A DNA stretch of 64,000 bases from MPNP01 sp026709725 (GCA_965200805.1 OZ241384.1:2170001-2234000); one strand, 5' to 3'. Counted from the first letter of the stretch, positions 1-8,577 are shown. Translations and numbers: made by a program. Notes: generated by a model not told the origin, from the sequence alone.

Positions 1-1
1 G

Positions 2-397
2 TGCCTTGCCGAACTGGTTCATGTCCCGAATACAAAGGTGGCAGTTGAGATGGCAATCATCCGCCTGTGTGCAGCAGCCGAACTGCCAACCCCCCATGAT
101 CTGCTCCGAAGACTGGAGGGCACTGACAGGACAGCACTGCCTGCTGGCACGCCGACTGCGCAGATGACGGAGGGCGCATTGCCATCGTCATCGCAATCCG
201 GGGAGCAGGCAGATTCTGGCCACGCAAGGACGGATGAGGATTCTGACAGGTCAGCCGATGAACGATTGAGCAGGAGTGATGAATTCCCAAAGGCTGAGAC
301 AGCGATTCATCCAAGTCTCGAGAGTCCGCTTGTTCAGAGTGCCCTGCAATCGTTCCCTCAGAGCAAGGTGATTGTTGATGGGAAGCAGATAAACTAG
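2..397 (+). CDS. dnaX: DNA polymerase III subunit gamma/tau, C-terminal fragment
   Basis: Only the last 131 codons are inside the window; the gene begins upstream. DnaX is the clamp-loader ATPase subunit of DNA polymerase III. The fragment opens with a helix containing VAVEMAIIRLCAAAELPTP, which matches the end of the DnaX oligomerisation domain III (the usual form is 'LEMALIRL..A..LPTP'). It then has a low-complexity Ser/Asp/Glu-rich linker and ends in a short tail (PLVQSALQSFPQSKVIVDG) like the alphaproteobacterial tau C-terminus that follows the linker. The position directly upstream of ybaB and recR is the classic dnaX-ybaB-recR order. The call rests on this context and the C-terminal motifs; the ATPase domain is not visible. 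Confidence 0.8.
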   Translation, partial: CLAELVHVPNTKVAVEMAIIRLCAAAELPTPHDLLRRLEGTDRTALPAGTPTAQMTEGALPSSSQSGEQADSGHARTDEDSDRSADERLSRSDEFPKAETAIHPSLESPLVQSALQSFPQSKVIVDGKQIN

Positions 398-447
398 GGG
401 GCCGGGATTTGACTCGCATCATGCAGAAAAACAGGGAGATGTGACAT

Positions 448-792
448 ATGCTTGATAAACTCAAGGGGCTTGGAAATATGGCGTCGATGCTGCGTCAGGC
501 TGAGGAATTCAAGGAGGCTCTCAAGGGCTTGCAGACCGAACTGCAGGATATGCAAATCGTCGTTGACAGTGATGACCACCTCGTCAAGGTGACCGTCAAT
601 GGGCAGGCCAAGATCCTTGCCCTCACCATTGATCAGGATCAGGCTGCTGATCTTCCGCTTGGGCAGTTGCAGGCGCGGATTCTTGCAACGCTGGTCAAGG
701 CCCAGAGCCATTCGATCTATGTTGCAGCCGAGCGTCGGGACCAGCTCTTTGCCCGCTACAATATCGATAAGGAAATGATGGCTGATCTTTAG
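448..792 (+). CDS. ybaB: YbaB/EbfC family nucleoid-associated protein
   Basis: A 114-residue protein beginning MLDKLKGLGNMASMLRQAEEF, the typical amphipathic N-terminal helix of YbaB/EbfC. Family members are small dimeric DNA-binding proteins of the nucleoid, often linked to recombination repair through their neighbour RecR. The central part (VVDSDDHLVKVTVNGQAKIL) matches the family beta-sheet core, and the length is normal (about 105-115). ATG at 448 has a purine-rich ribosome site (AGGGAGATG) just upstream. The stop TAG shares its last base with the GTG start of recR (TAGTG), which indicates translational coupling. Confidence 0.93.
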   Translation: MLDKLKGLGNMASMLRQAEEFKEALKGLQTELQDMQIVVDSDDHLVKVTVNGQAKILALTIDQDQAADLPLGQLQARILATLVKAQSHSIYVAAERRDQLFARYNIDKEMMADL

Positions 793-1388
793 TGGAGAAG
801 ACCAATGAAATCTCCGTTCTGATCGATCGATTTGCCCGTCTTCCGGGTCTTGGACCCAAGTCGGCGCAACGGCTGGTGCTGCATCTGATTCGCAACCGGG
901 AACAATTCGCACACACCCTTGCCGATGCCCTTAAATCATTCGCTGATAATGTCCGGAGTTGCCCAAAATGCGGCAATGCCACGACAGACCCCATCTGTTC
1001 AGTGTGCACTGACCCTGAGCGGAAAGCGGATGTGGTCTGTGTTGTGGAAACGGTTGCAGATCTCTGGGCAATTGAACGGACCAATATCTATGATGGTCGC
1101 TACTTTGTACTCGGCGGCGTTCTGTCGGTGCACGATGCTGCAACTCCTGAAGTGCTTCATATACCAGAGCTTGTTGCATCCGTATCATCGGGTGAAGTTC
1201 GTGAAGTGATCCTTGCACTCAATGCGACCGTTGATGGGCAGACAACCATTCATTATATCGCCAGTCAACTTGAAGAGGCTGATATCACCATCACAATTCT
1301 TGGACGCGGCGTCCCGGTGGGAGGTGAACTTGACTATCTTGACGGTGGCACAATAACGGCCGCGATGATGGGTCGTCATGCCTACTGA
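792..1388 (+). CDS. recR: Recombination mediator protein RecR
   Basis: A 198-residue RecR, the usual size. RecR works with RecF and RecO to load RecA on gapped single-stranded DNA. Visible parts are the N-terminal helix-hairpin-helix segment (LPGLGPKSAQRL, about residues 14-25), a C4 zinc finger (CPKC...CSVC, about residues 54-72), a Toprim domain starting at VVCVVE, and the C-terminal Walker-like region (RGVPVGGELDYLDGGT). The GTG start at 792 overlaps the ybaB stop by one base. Third gene of the dnaX-ybaB-recR operon. Confidence 0.97.
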   Translation: MEKTNEISVLIDRFARLPGLGPKSAQRLVLHLIRNREQFAHTLADALKSFADNVRSCPKCGNATTDPICSVCTDPERKADVVCVVETVADLWAIERTNIYDGRYFVLGGVLSVHDAATPEVLHIPELVASVSSGEVREVILALNATVDGQTTIHYIASQLEEADITITILGRGVPVGGELDYLDGGTITAAMMGRHAY

Positions 1389-1789
1389 TGCACCATCAAT
1401 CGCTGGAGACTGGCTGCAGGGAACGATGCCAACGCTCCCGAGATTGCATTGTCCCGGTTCACGGAACAGGCAGAGTCCACACCAAATCCGACTGGGTCTG
1501 TGGGTCGCCGTGCAAATGGCCGCACAAAGGTCAAGGCAGCACATCATGCTTGTGCTATGACAGGATTGGGTTGCCCGGGCACTGGAAATCGTGATTTGGA
1601 AGCAATTGCAGACACCCACGGATTGTCCTTGGGCAGACTCCTCCCCTGTTCCGGTTTAACCCCAGGGCGTCGCATCTCCGGGTGGAAGTGGCGTTGTGCA
1701 ATCAGGCATGCAGGACCTTAATCTCCCCGTGGATGAAGCGACAGGCTTCGCTAGCGCCAACAAACCCGGCTGCCCCCGCCCCCTGACGG
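1389..1789. other. Intergenic region without a recognisable gene
   Basis: About 400 bp between the convergent recR and Uma2-family genes. Open frames are present on both strands but none has a ribosome site, a protein-like composition or a recognisable motif. No tRNA fold or rho-independent terminator was found. A short complementary pair (GAAGC...GCTTC) lies near 1736-1755 but is too weak to call a terminator. Confidence 0.5.
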
Positions 1790-2395
1790 TCAACCGGCCT
1801 CCGCCTTCCCGCTGCCTCCTGCCCCCTCCGGCCAGAGCGCATCCAGCGGGAAGGTGATCGCATCAAAGGGGGGCTGCGAGACGGGCCCGTCCCCCGCCAG
1901 GGTCGCCAGCAGCACCCAGCGTCCCCCGCTCAGCGCGAACACCTCGAGGGTCCCGGCATCCGGATCGACGAACCACAGGTGCCCCACCCCCTCCCTGGCA
2001 TAGATGCCCCGCTTCTCGCACCGGTCGATCCGCCTTGTGGACGGGGAGAGGACCTCGCAGACCCAGTCCGGGGCCACAACGCAATAGGGGGCATCGGGAT
2101 AGTCGGGCATCGTCGCATGCCGCCACCCGGCAAGGTCGGGGACGATGATATCGTCCCCGAGATGCAGTTCGGGCTCATCGATGATCCACCAGCCGCCGGG
2201 GCCGCCCCGCCCCCGGTCGAAGGGCCCGACGATCTCGCCACCGATGATGGAACTCGCCCGGGCATGGCGCATGGCGGGCCGGGGCATGGTATGGAGGGTG
2301 CCGGCGAGCACTTCGGCCACCATGTGCGGCGGGGCGTCAAGGACATCCTGATAGGTTGCAGGCGGGTCTGCGAGGGCGGCTGCCGGCATGGTCAT
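1790..2395 (-). CDS. Uma2-family (DUF820) putative endonuclease
   Basis: A 201-residue protein of the Uma2/DUF820 family, PD-(D/E)XK-fold putative restriction-like nucleases common in cyanobacteria and scattered elsewhere. The core is visible: an acidic residue in VPDLAGWR, the E of VCEVLSPSTRR, a downstream K (CEKRGIYAREGV) and the closing HLWFVDPDAGTLEVF strand. The open frame extends far upstream, but the ATG at 2395 is chosen because GGAGG lies 9 nt before it and the preceding residues are not protein-like; an ATG at 2416 is the alternative. The gene is visibly GC-richer than its neighbours and stands alone between recR and hemC, which suggests horizontal acquisition. Its biological role is unknown. 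Confidence 0.85.
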   Translation of the reverse strand: MTMPAAALADPPATYQDVLDAPPHMVAEVLAGTLHTMPRPAMRHARASSIIGGEIVGPFDRGRGGPGGWWIIDEPELHLGDDIIVPDLAGWRHATMPDYPDAPYCVVAPDWVCEVLSPSTRRIDRCEKRGIYAREGVGHLWFVDPDAGTLEVFALSGGRWVLLATLAGDGPVSQPPFDAITFPLDALWPEGAGGSGKAEAG

Positions 2396-2404
2396 TGATG
2401 TGTT

Positions 2405-2409
2405 CCTCC
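2405..2409 (-). promoter_or_regulatory. Ribosome binding site deciding the Uma2-family start
   Basis: GGAGG on the minus strand, 9 nt before the ATG at 2395. It favours this start over the in-frame ATG at 2416 and over the long upstream extension of the frame. Confidence 0.7.
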
Positions 2410-2985
2410 GGGTCATGATGTGTGCTGTATAGCGGATTCGTGCGGAATTATCCAAATCAGGAGAATTGGGGCCAATTGAAAAACAGTCCCGTCGGCGGAT
2501 CGGTCCTGGAATGATACGTTGTTGTGCAACCGACCAGTCGGGGCCGACGGGCATGAAGTCTGGAATGACCAGATCCGAACGGGTGCGCATGTGATTGCCT
2601 GCTGGCTTTTTATCGCTCCCTTGTGCCGCTCCCGGGGAAGCCGGGATTGTGTGGGGACGCGATGCAATCAGAACAGGTACCGTGCGATGATATGTCCTTG
2701 TGCTTTCTGTAAGGACAGTTTTGATGCATGTTATACGCTTCGGGTATCCTTGAGCGGCACTCCAGACCGGTGGGAGTCCCGGTGCAAATGGATTTGTGCT
2801 GATATTGCCGGTGCCGTGCACGCTGGTGATGGCCGATTGCTGAAGGGTGGGGGAACGGTGAGATGCAATTGAGCGCCGCACGGAACCCGGAAATGGAGCC
2901 TGTTTGACGGGAGGGCAAAAGTTGGATCGGTGTGAGGATCACAAATATCCAGCCGAACACGATCGGCGTGCGAGCCAATGTGTTC

Positions 2986-2990
2986 GGAGG
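2986..2990 (+). promoter_or_regulatory. Ribosome binding site deciding the hemC start
   Basis: GGAGG, 5 nt before the ATG at 2996. The upstream in-frame ATG at 2978 lacks such a site and would add six non-conserved residues. Confidence 0.75.
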
Positions 2991-2995
2991 TGCCC

Positions 2996-3895
2996 ATGAT
3001 CCGGGTTGGAACGCGGGCTTCGCCTCTCGCGAGAGCGCAGGCTGACGAGGTGATCGGTGTGCTGGCCGGAACATCGGGACGTGCACCGGAGGAATTTGTC
3101 ACTGTCCCCATTTCCACGCGGGGGGATCGGGTTACCGATCAATCGATTCGTGCCCTTGGCGGCAAGGGGGTCTTCTGCACGGAAATCGAGACAGCACTGC
3201 TGCTGGAGGACATCGATCTCGCCGTGCACTCCTTCAAGGACATGCCATGGCAGCAGCCTGAAGGTTTGGTCATTGACTGCGTTCTCCCCCGAGTCGACGT
3301 ACGCGATGCGCTGGTGTGCACATCAATTGCGGACATAGATGACTTGCCGGACCGAACCCGGATTGGCACATCAAGCCTGCGTCGTCGCTGTCAGTTGCGC
3401 TTCATCAATCCCGCCTTCACGATTGTGGAGACGCGAGGCAACCTGCAAACACGAATCAGCCAGTGCCAGCAGGGTGACTGCGACTGCCTCATTCTGGCCA
3501 TGGCAGGGCTGAAACGGCTGGGGATCAACGCGGTATCAATCCACCCGATTGAAATTGAACAGATGCTGCCGGCTCCAGCGCAGGGTGTTATCGCTGTTGA
3601 AAGGCGCAAGGATGACAACTTCATGGCCGCGATGCTGGAATCTGTCAATGATGCAGTGACATTCGATTGCACAAGAGCTGAGCGAACAGTCCTTGCCCGG
3701 CTTGGGGCAAATTGTGATGTGCCGGTTGCCGCATATGCCAGACGGGAGGGCAACGAACTTGTTCTCATCGCGCAGATGTTTGATGCAAATGAACGACAGG
3801 TGGGTGTGGTTTCGCTCAATGGACACTGGGGTGACCCGGTGGGCCTAGGGGTGAAAGTCTCCGAGCAACTTCTCGCCTTGCGGGGGCTTCACTGA
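2996..3895 (+). CDS. hemC: Hydroxymethylbilane synthase (porphobilinogen deaminase)
   Basis: Polymerises four porphobilinogens into hydroxymethylbilane in the cytoplasmic haem/corrin pathway. The 299-residue protein starts IRVGTRASPLARAQ, the canonical N-terminus. It carries the substrate-binding loop DLAVHSFKDMP, the arginine-rich segment RIGTSSLRRRCQL, ETRGNLQTR, and the dipyrromethane-cofactor Cys in a variant loop (LGANCDVPVAAYA, usually GGC..P.a..A). Length is normal (about 300-315). In many proteobacteria hemD follows directly; here it does not. The 3' end overlaps the convergent DUF4387 gene by 7 bp. Confidence 0.96.
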   Translation: MIRVGTRASPLARAQADEVIGVLAGTSGRAPEEFVTVPISTRGDRVTDQSIRALGGKGVFCTEIETALLLEDIDLAVHSFKDMPWQQPEGLVIDCVLPRVDVRDALVCTSIADIDDLPDRTRIGTSSLRRRCQLRFINPAFTIVETRGNLQTRISQCQQGDCDCLILAMAGLKRLGINAVSIHPIEIEQMLPAPAQGVIAVERRKDDNFMAAMLESVNDAVTFDCTRAERTVLARLGANCDVPVAAYARREGNELVLIAQMFDANERQVGVVSLNGHWGDPVGLGVKVSEQLLALRGLH

Positions 3896-4212
3896 GCGGG
3901 GAGGTTCGCATCTTCGGGAAGTGCGAGCTCGGCAATCAGGTTCGAGAACTGGGCGCCATGCATATCGCGGTCGGCGGGGCAACCCTGAATGATGGGGCGA
4001 GGGAGACTGAACTTGATGACATGAAGATCCGGGAGAGTGAATTTTGTCACGGCATTGCCGTCGCAGCCGAGTGTCGTGGCCACGGTGCCGGTTGTCAGAA
4101 AATGCCTCAGGAGGGTGTATGTGGCCGCTTTGTGACAAAAGACATCAATGGTCAGGACAAAGGGGCCGGCATTCTTGGAGCGGACCGTCGCGATGTCACC
4201 GATGACACGCAT
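3889..4212 (-). CDS. DUF4387 domain protein (AtuA-associated)
   Basis: A 107-residue protein of the DUF4387 type, a small family encoded next to AtuA/DUF1446 proteins and sometimes fused to them. The segment IGDIATVRSKNAGPFVLTIDVF at the start and KFSLPRPIIQGCPADRDMHGAQ near the end are the recognisable parts (this is read as a family pattern, not a database hit). The ATG at 4212 lies one base beyond the stop of the AtuA-like gene, so the two are coupled. The biochemical role is not established; the pairing suggests a subunit or accessory of the DUF1446 protein. Confidence 0.8.
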   Translation of the reverse strand: MRVIGDIATVRSKNAGPFVLTIDVFCHKAATYTLLRHFLTTGTVATTLGCDGNAVTKFTLPDLHVIKFSLPRPIIQGCPADRDMHGAQFSNLIAELALPEDANLPAQ

Positions 4213-4213
4213 A

Positions 4214-5566
4214 TCAGGTTTCGACCAGAACCATGCGGCTGGTATCCATCGGGTCGCTGAGGGTCATCAGGTGGTTCAGGGAGAAAGCGTATTGTGGACC
4301 GCAGTCAAGTTCGGCGGGGGAGAAGGGGAAGGCAAAACTTGGCATCTCCGTGCAGCCTTGCAGGGGAAAGTGCAAAAGAAAGGGATTGCAGAGTTTGGCG
4401 ATTTCAGTGGCAATGGGTTGGGTTGGTGCATTGACGATGCAGAGAGCGCCAACTTCAGTTGGTTCAGAATGGCAGTTCTCCAGATTGCCAAGCGTGGCGT
4501 TGATGCCAATCAGACGGATTTCAATTGTGTAGGATGCCGGATCAAACGTGGTTCGGTCACGGATGGTTGCATGGAGATGGGCGAGCAGATGATCCTTCCA
4601 GGTTTCAGCATTCCGAACATAGTGGCGGTCCCGAATCAGTGCCAGGATGAGAGTGCGCGCTCCGGCGGGCGCGGCTCCCTCCAGTTTGACCCGATAGGGG
4701 TCGGTGGGGATCCAGCGTGAATTGGTGACACGAACCGCACCATCGGCGATATCGTTATAGGCAGCGTTCGTGACATCAAGGGTGCCGCCGGGCTCATGGA
4801 GGCGGTGAGGATCAGCATTTTCATACAGCATATGCGCATGGACAGACTGTGCAGTGCAACGGGCTGTGGGGGCAGTTGGCCAGACGGTAAACCCATCGGC
4901 GTCAAATTCAATGAGGATACAGCCTGACAATGGCTCGGTCGAGCAAAGAGCTCCGCATTCACCGATCTTGGCACCATGCCAGCATGCACCCGGATTGTTG
5001 CCCCGCATCAGGGGCAGAGCCGCGATCGTTGCGGTGTCGGTTGCACGACCGGCGATGATGATATCGGCGCCCGATTCAAGTGCGGCCATAAAGGGTTCAG
5101 TGCCCTGGACCGCAACGATGTGCGTGCAGGACCGGATGATTTCAGGGGTGCAGGAGGGAGCGGGGTCAAGTGGTGTGATGCGACCGTCGTCAAGGGCGGC
5201 AAGCACCGTTTCCGGTGTGACCTGGGAATAGATCGCTGCAATCCTGAGATGCTCGTTCCGTTCACGGGCAATCTCCCTGGTGATATCCAGCATCCAGTCA
5301 ACGCCGGCATCCGTGCCTGCCGTGCCAGCTGAGCCGATGATCAATGGGACACCAGCCCGGCTGCGGGCAGCCATGAGTTCTGCCCATTCTGATCTGGTTA
5401 CAGCCCGTGAGTATTTCGAGACCCCGGTGCCAAGAGCATTGGGACCACTATCGGTCGAGCCACCATCAATTGCAATGATATCCGGTCTTGCTGCGATCCC
5501 GTGCTGCAGGGCCCGCGTGTCAAACCCCAGGCCCAATACGCCGCCGGGGACAAGGACGCGGGTCAC
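4214..5566 (-). CDS. AtuA-like acyclic terpene utilisation family protein (DUF1446)
   Basis: A 450-residue member of the AtuA/DUF1446 family. AtuA belongs to the acyclic terpene utilisation cluster of Pseudomonas, where its reaction is unproven. Visible signatures are GGSTDSGPNALG near residue 40, SAGTAGTDAGVDW near residue 75, and ADIIIAGRATDTA near residue 170. The GTG start at 5566 is preferred because GAGG lies 6 nt upstream and the protein begins VTRVLVPGGVLGLG; the frame upstream only antisenses or overlaps tctA. It follows the tctA stop by one base and precedes the DUF4387 gene by one base, so it belongs to the transporter operon. The likely role is catabolism of the imported carboxylate (inference). 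Confidence 0.86.
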   Translation of the reverse strand: MTRVLVPGGVLGLGFDTRALQHGIAARPDIIAIDGGSTDSGPNALGTGVSKYSRAVTRSEWAELMAARSRAGVPLIIGSAGTAGTDAGVDWMLDITREIARERNEHLRIAAIYSQVTPETVLAALDDGRITPLDPAPSCTPEIIRSCTHIVAVQGTEPFMAALESGADIIIAGRATDTATIAALPLMRGNNPGACWHGAKIGECGALCSTEPLSGCILIEFDADGFTVWPTAPTARCTAQSVHAHMLYENADPHRLHEPGGTLDVTNAAYNDIADGAVRVTNSRWIPTDPYRVKLEGAAPAGARTLILALIRDRHYVRNAETWKDHLLAHLHATIRDRTTFDPASYTIEIRLIGINATLGNLENCHSEPTEVGALCIVNAPTQPIATEIAKLCNPFLLHFPLQGCTEMPSFAFPFSPAELDCGPQYAFSLNHLMTLSDPMDTSRMVLVET

Positions 5567-5567
5567 G

Positions 5568-7073
5568 TCAATCCTCGACCCGCGGCGGTGTCCTGAGGAG
5601 GTTGCGGAGGAACATCGGGGCGACAAAACCGCCAATCGCTGCAAGCCAGAGAACAATCGAGATTGGCGAAGTGAAGAGATATGTCCAGTCCCCATCCGAG
5701 ATGACCATCGCCCGGCGCAGACTGTCTTCCATGTGATTGCCGAGGAGAATGCCGAGAATGATCGGCACGGTCGGGACATCAAGTTTGCGGCAGAGATAAC
5801 CGAAGAGACCGAACAGCAGCATGAGGACAAGATCATAGCTGGACCCTGACAGTGAATAGATGCCACCGAAAGCCACCATGGTGATGCCGGGCAGCAGAAT
5901 CCATGGTGGGACGGACAGAATCCTGACAAACAGTTTGACCAGCGGAACATTCATGATCAGCAGGACGAAATTGGCGATCAGCAGGCTGGCAACCAGACCC
6001 CAGACCACCTCCGGTCGCTCCTCGAAGAGGAGAGGTCCCGGTGTGATGTTGAGCGTTACAAGCAAGGCAAGCAGGACTGCTGTTGTACCGGAGCCGGGGA
6101 CGCCAAGGGTCAGCATGGGAACGAGCGCACCCCCCGCCGCAGCATTGTTGCCTGCCTCCGGTGCTGCAACACCACGCGGGTTGCCTGTGCCGAAGGTCTC
6201 CTTGTCGCGGGAGAGCGATTTTTCTGCCATGTAAGCCAGGAAGCTGCCAAGGGACGCGCCGGCACCCGGCAGGACCCCGGCAATGAAGCCGATCAGAGTC
6301 GAGCGCAGCATGGTGACCGCGCTGTTGCCAATCTCGCGAAAGGGAATGGTGATCCGTTCGAGCTTGACCCCGATCGCCGACTCGCGGCCATGACTTTCCA
6401 TGTAGATGAAGATCTCCGCGACAGCGAAAAGGCCAACGATGGCGACAAGAAAGTCAACACCATCCATCAGATGCAGGGAACCAAAAGTCAGGCGCGGGAG
6501 TCCGGTTGTGTTGTCAAGCCCGATCATGGCGATGGCAAGACCGATAATGGCTGCCAGACCCGCCTTGATCTGGTTGCGTGATGAGAGACCGCCCAGCGTG
6601 CAAAAGGCCAGCATGTAGAGAGCAAAATATTCAGCCGGTCCAAAAAGATAGGCGATGCGGGCCAGAATGGGTGCAAGGATCATGAGGCCGATCGTTGCCA
6701 GCAGGGCACCAACGAATGACGCCACTCCCGAGAGAACGAGGGCGTCACCAGCCCGGCCCTGTCTGGCCATTGGATACCCGTCAAGGGTTGTCATCAGTGC
6801 CGGCTCATCACCTGGAATATTCAGAAGAATTGATGAGATGCGCCCGCCGTACATCGCACCATAATAGACGGATGTCATCAGAACCAGTGCCTCGGTGGCA
6901 TCAAGGCTGAGGGAAAAGGCCAGCGGGATCAGAATCGCAACCCCATTTGAGGGGCCAAGCCCGGGCAGTGAGCCAATGATTGTCCCGGCAAAGCAGCCTG
7001 AGATGGCCAGAATGAGTGTCGACCAGGTCAGGGCAACGGCAAACCCTTGTGAGAGATTGGCAAGAAGTTCCAT
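5568..7073 (-). CDS. tctA: Tripartite tricarboxylate transporter, large permease TctA
   Basis: A 501-residue polytopic membrane protein with about 11-12 hydrophobic segments. TctA is the large permease of the TTT family (TctA-TctB-TctC), secondary transporters for citrate and other carboxylates that use an extracytoplasmic binding protein. Family signatures visible are GSLPGLGPSNGVAILIPLAF near residue 35, YYGAMYGGRISSILLNIPG near 70-88, and the repeat half GVLPGAGASLGSF near 265. Start ATG 7073. It lies 12 bp downstream of tctB and one base before the AtuA-like gene. Confidence 0.95.
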   Translation of the reverse strand: MELLANLSQGFAVALTWSTLILAISGCFAGTIIGSLPGLGPSNGVAILIPLAFSLSLDATEALVLMTSVYYGAMYGGRISSILLNIPGDEPALMTTLDGYPMARQGRAGDALVLSGVASFVGALLATIGLMILAPILARIAYLFGPAEYFALYMLAFCTLGGLSSRNQIKAGLAAIIGLAIAMIGLDNTTGLPRLTFGSLHLMDGVDFLVAIVGLFAVAEIFIYMESHGRESAIGVKLERITIPFREIGNSAVTMLRSTLIGFIAGVLPGAGASLGSFLAYMAEKSLSRDKETFGTGNPRGVAAPEAGNNAAAGGALVPMLTLGVPGSGTTAVLLALLVTLNITPGPLLFEERPEVVWGLVASLLIANFVLLIMNVPLVKLFVRILSVPPWILLPGITMVAFGGIYSLSGSSYDLVLMLLFGLFGYLCRKLDVPTVPIILGILLGNHMEDSLRRAMVISDGDWTYLFTSPISIVLWLAAIGGFVAPMFLRNLLRTPPRVED

Positions 7074-7085
7074 GGCAGTTGCGTT

Positions 7086-7514
7086 TCAGAACCAGAATGC
7101 GGACAGACCGAGGCCGAGCCCGTGCTTCAGGATGACATAGAGACCGACCGAAAGTCCCCCGCCCGCGATCAGGCTGTGAAGGATGTTTGGCGCAATGAGA
7201 TAACTCAGCAAGGCCGTTGTGACTGCCGATGGGAGTATGAATCCGAGCGGCTGCAGGGTTTCGGCGAAACCGTACATGATTGCCGCCGCCAGGGCGAGTT
7301 TGAGAACGATTGACGATGATGGCCAAACAGGCGGGTCATCGGGCCTGAGAAGGATCAGGAAGCCGCAGAGAAACCCCAGACCACCGAGGATATAGGGAAA
7401 GGTGCGGCTGCCGACCGGGTCCGGCAGAAACCCGGTCGGTATGGTTGATGCTCCGTAGAGATAAAACCCTGTGATCGCGAGAACGGCGGCACCGAAGTAG
7501 CGATCACCGGTCAC
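7086..7514 (-). CDS. tctB: Tripartite tricarboxylate transporter, small permease TctB
   Basis: A 142-residue membrane protein with four hydrophobic segments, the standard TctB topology and size. It starts at GTG 7514, sharing one base with the tctC stop (TAGTG), and begins TGDRYFGAAVLAITGFYLYGA. The GFLPDPVGSRTFPYILGG loop is typical of TctB (D..G...FP...). Works with TctA and the binding protein TctC; its own role in transport is structural and not well defined. Confidence 0.92.
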   Translation of the reverse strand: MTGDRYFGAAVLAITGFYLYGASTIPTGFLPDPVGSRTFPYILGGLGFLCGFLILLRPDDPPVWPSSSIVLKLALAAAIMYGFAETLQPLGFILPSAVTTALLSYLIAPNILHSLIAGGGLSVGLYVILKHGLGLGLSAFWF

Positions 7515-8485
7515 TACTGGATCACTCCGATCTCCCTTGAGAGGGTCTCAATATCGGCGATGACCTCCGCAAGATAATCCTGGAAGTCATCACCAACCCG
7601 AGTGAAGGGCGCAAGGCCGTTGGCCTGCATTGCAGCCGCCCATTCCGGTGATGCTGCAACCTCGGCCAGTGCCGTTGACCAGCGATCATAGGCTTCGCTG
7701 GAGATTCCCTTTGGGACATAGAGACCCCGCCAGTTGACGGCAACAAGATCAACGCCCTGTTCCCTGGCTGTGGGAATCGATTCAAATCCCGGAATCCGCT
7801 CGTCTGTAAAGACGGCAAGAACGCGCACATCACCGGTTGGCAGGAAGCCAACGACTTCCGAAATATCTCCGGTCATGGCCTGGGTGAAGCCACCGATGGT
7901 CTGGGTCAGTGCGTCGGCACCACCGTCGACACCGATATATTTGACCTTGGTTACGTCGTTGTAGTCAACTTCATTGAGGGCCATCAGGACCTTGAGATGG
8001 TCAAAGCCGCCAGCAGCGGAACCACCGGCAAAGGTGACCGATGACGGATCCGCCTTGACCGCGTCAAGCAGGTCGTTCAGCGACTGGTAGGGTGAACCGG
8101 CCGCAACAACCAGAACACCGGGGTCCGCACCAATGGCTCCAAGGAATGAAACCTGGTCGGCAGTCATTCCTGCATAGGCGTTCTGGGCCAGACGGGTTGC
8201 CGTCGCCGAAGATGCGGCGACGATGAGCTCCGGATCATCATTTCGTTCGTTAACGACGTGAGAGTAGGCCAGGCCACCACCACCTCCGGCCATGTTGGTG
8301 ACCTGGATGGGGTCACTGACGGCACCGATGTCATACATGATCTTGCCGATTGTCCGGCAGGTGAAGTCCCAGCCGCCGCCAGGATTGGCCGGGGCGATGC
8401 ACTCCGCGGCCATGACCGCTCCGCCAGCCGAGATGCCGGCAAGGACTGTCAGCGTTGAAAACAGTCGCTTTGTTCGTGATTTCAT
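7514..8485 (-). CDS. tctC: Tripartite tricarboxylate transporter substrate-binding protein TctC
   Basis: A 323-residue periplasmic binding protein of the TctC/Bug family. Residues 1-26 form a signal peptide (basic MKSRTKR, hydrophobic core, cut near VMAAE). The mature part begins with CIAPANPGGGWD, the Bug ligand-loop signature in which main-chain groups hold a ligand carboxylate, followed by the typical GGGGLAY and FAGGSAAGG loops. GGAGG lies 5 nt before ATG 8485. First gene of the tctC-tctB-tctA-AtuA-like-DUF4387 operon. The ligand cannot be read from sequence; the family takes citrate, dicarboxylates and aromatic acids. Confidence 0.93.
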   Translation of the reverse strand: MKSRTKRLFSTLTVLAGISAGGAVMAAECIAPANPGGGWDFTCRTIGKIMYDIGAVSDPIQVTNMAGGGGGLAYSHVVNERNDDPELIVAASSATATRLAQNAYAGMTADQVSFLGAIGADPGVLVVAAGSPYQSLNDLLDAVKADPSSVTFAGGSAAGGFDHLKVLMALNEVDYNDVTKVKYIGVDGGADALTQTIGGFTQAMTGDISEVVGFLPTGDVRVLAVFTDERIPGFESIPTAREQGVDLVAVNWRGLYVPKGISSEAYDRWSTALAEVAASPEWAAAMQANGLAPFTRVGDDFQDYLAEVIADIETLSREIGVIQ

Positions 8486-8577
8486 TCATTCCTCCATTGA
8501 AACTGAGTCTCCGGTCTTGAGGAGACAGTGAGGGTGTATAGTGTAAAGACTGATATGATCGCAACCTCCTGCAGTCA
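8486..8577. other. Short spacer between glnD and the TTT operon
   Basis: 92 bp between the glnD stop and the tctC start, both on the minus strand. It has an imperfectly placed hairpin (GTCTCC 8507-8512 / GGAGAC 8521-8526, loop of 8) with no T-run, and must contain any promoter specific to tctC. Confidence 0.35.

Larger units (their letters stand above)
2396..2995. other. Intergenic region upstream of hemC
   Basis: About 600 bp between the divergent Uma2-family and hemC genes. It must carry promoters for both. A 7-bp inverted repeat (TGTCCTT 2693-2699 / AAGGACA 2711-2717) followed by GTTTTG is a weak hairpin, and no gene ends near it. No convincing open frame, RNA gene or riboswitch consensus was found. 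Confidence 0.45.

Noticed and set aside
2693..2722. 7-bp hairpin followed by GTTTTG
   Set aside because: The T-run is short and broken, and no plus-strand gene ends before it.
2760..2800. GGTGGGAGTCCCGGTGCAAATGG resembling part of a cobalamin riboswitch
   Set aside because: The B12-box consensus and the surrounding helices are missing, and the gene downstream is hemC with its own start region.
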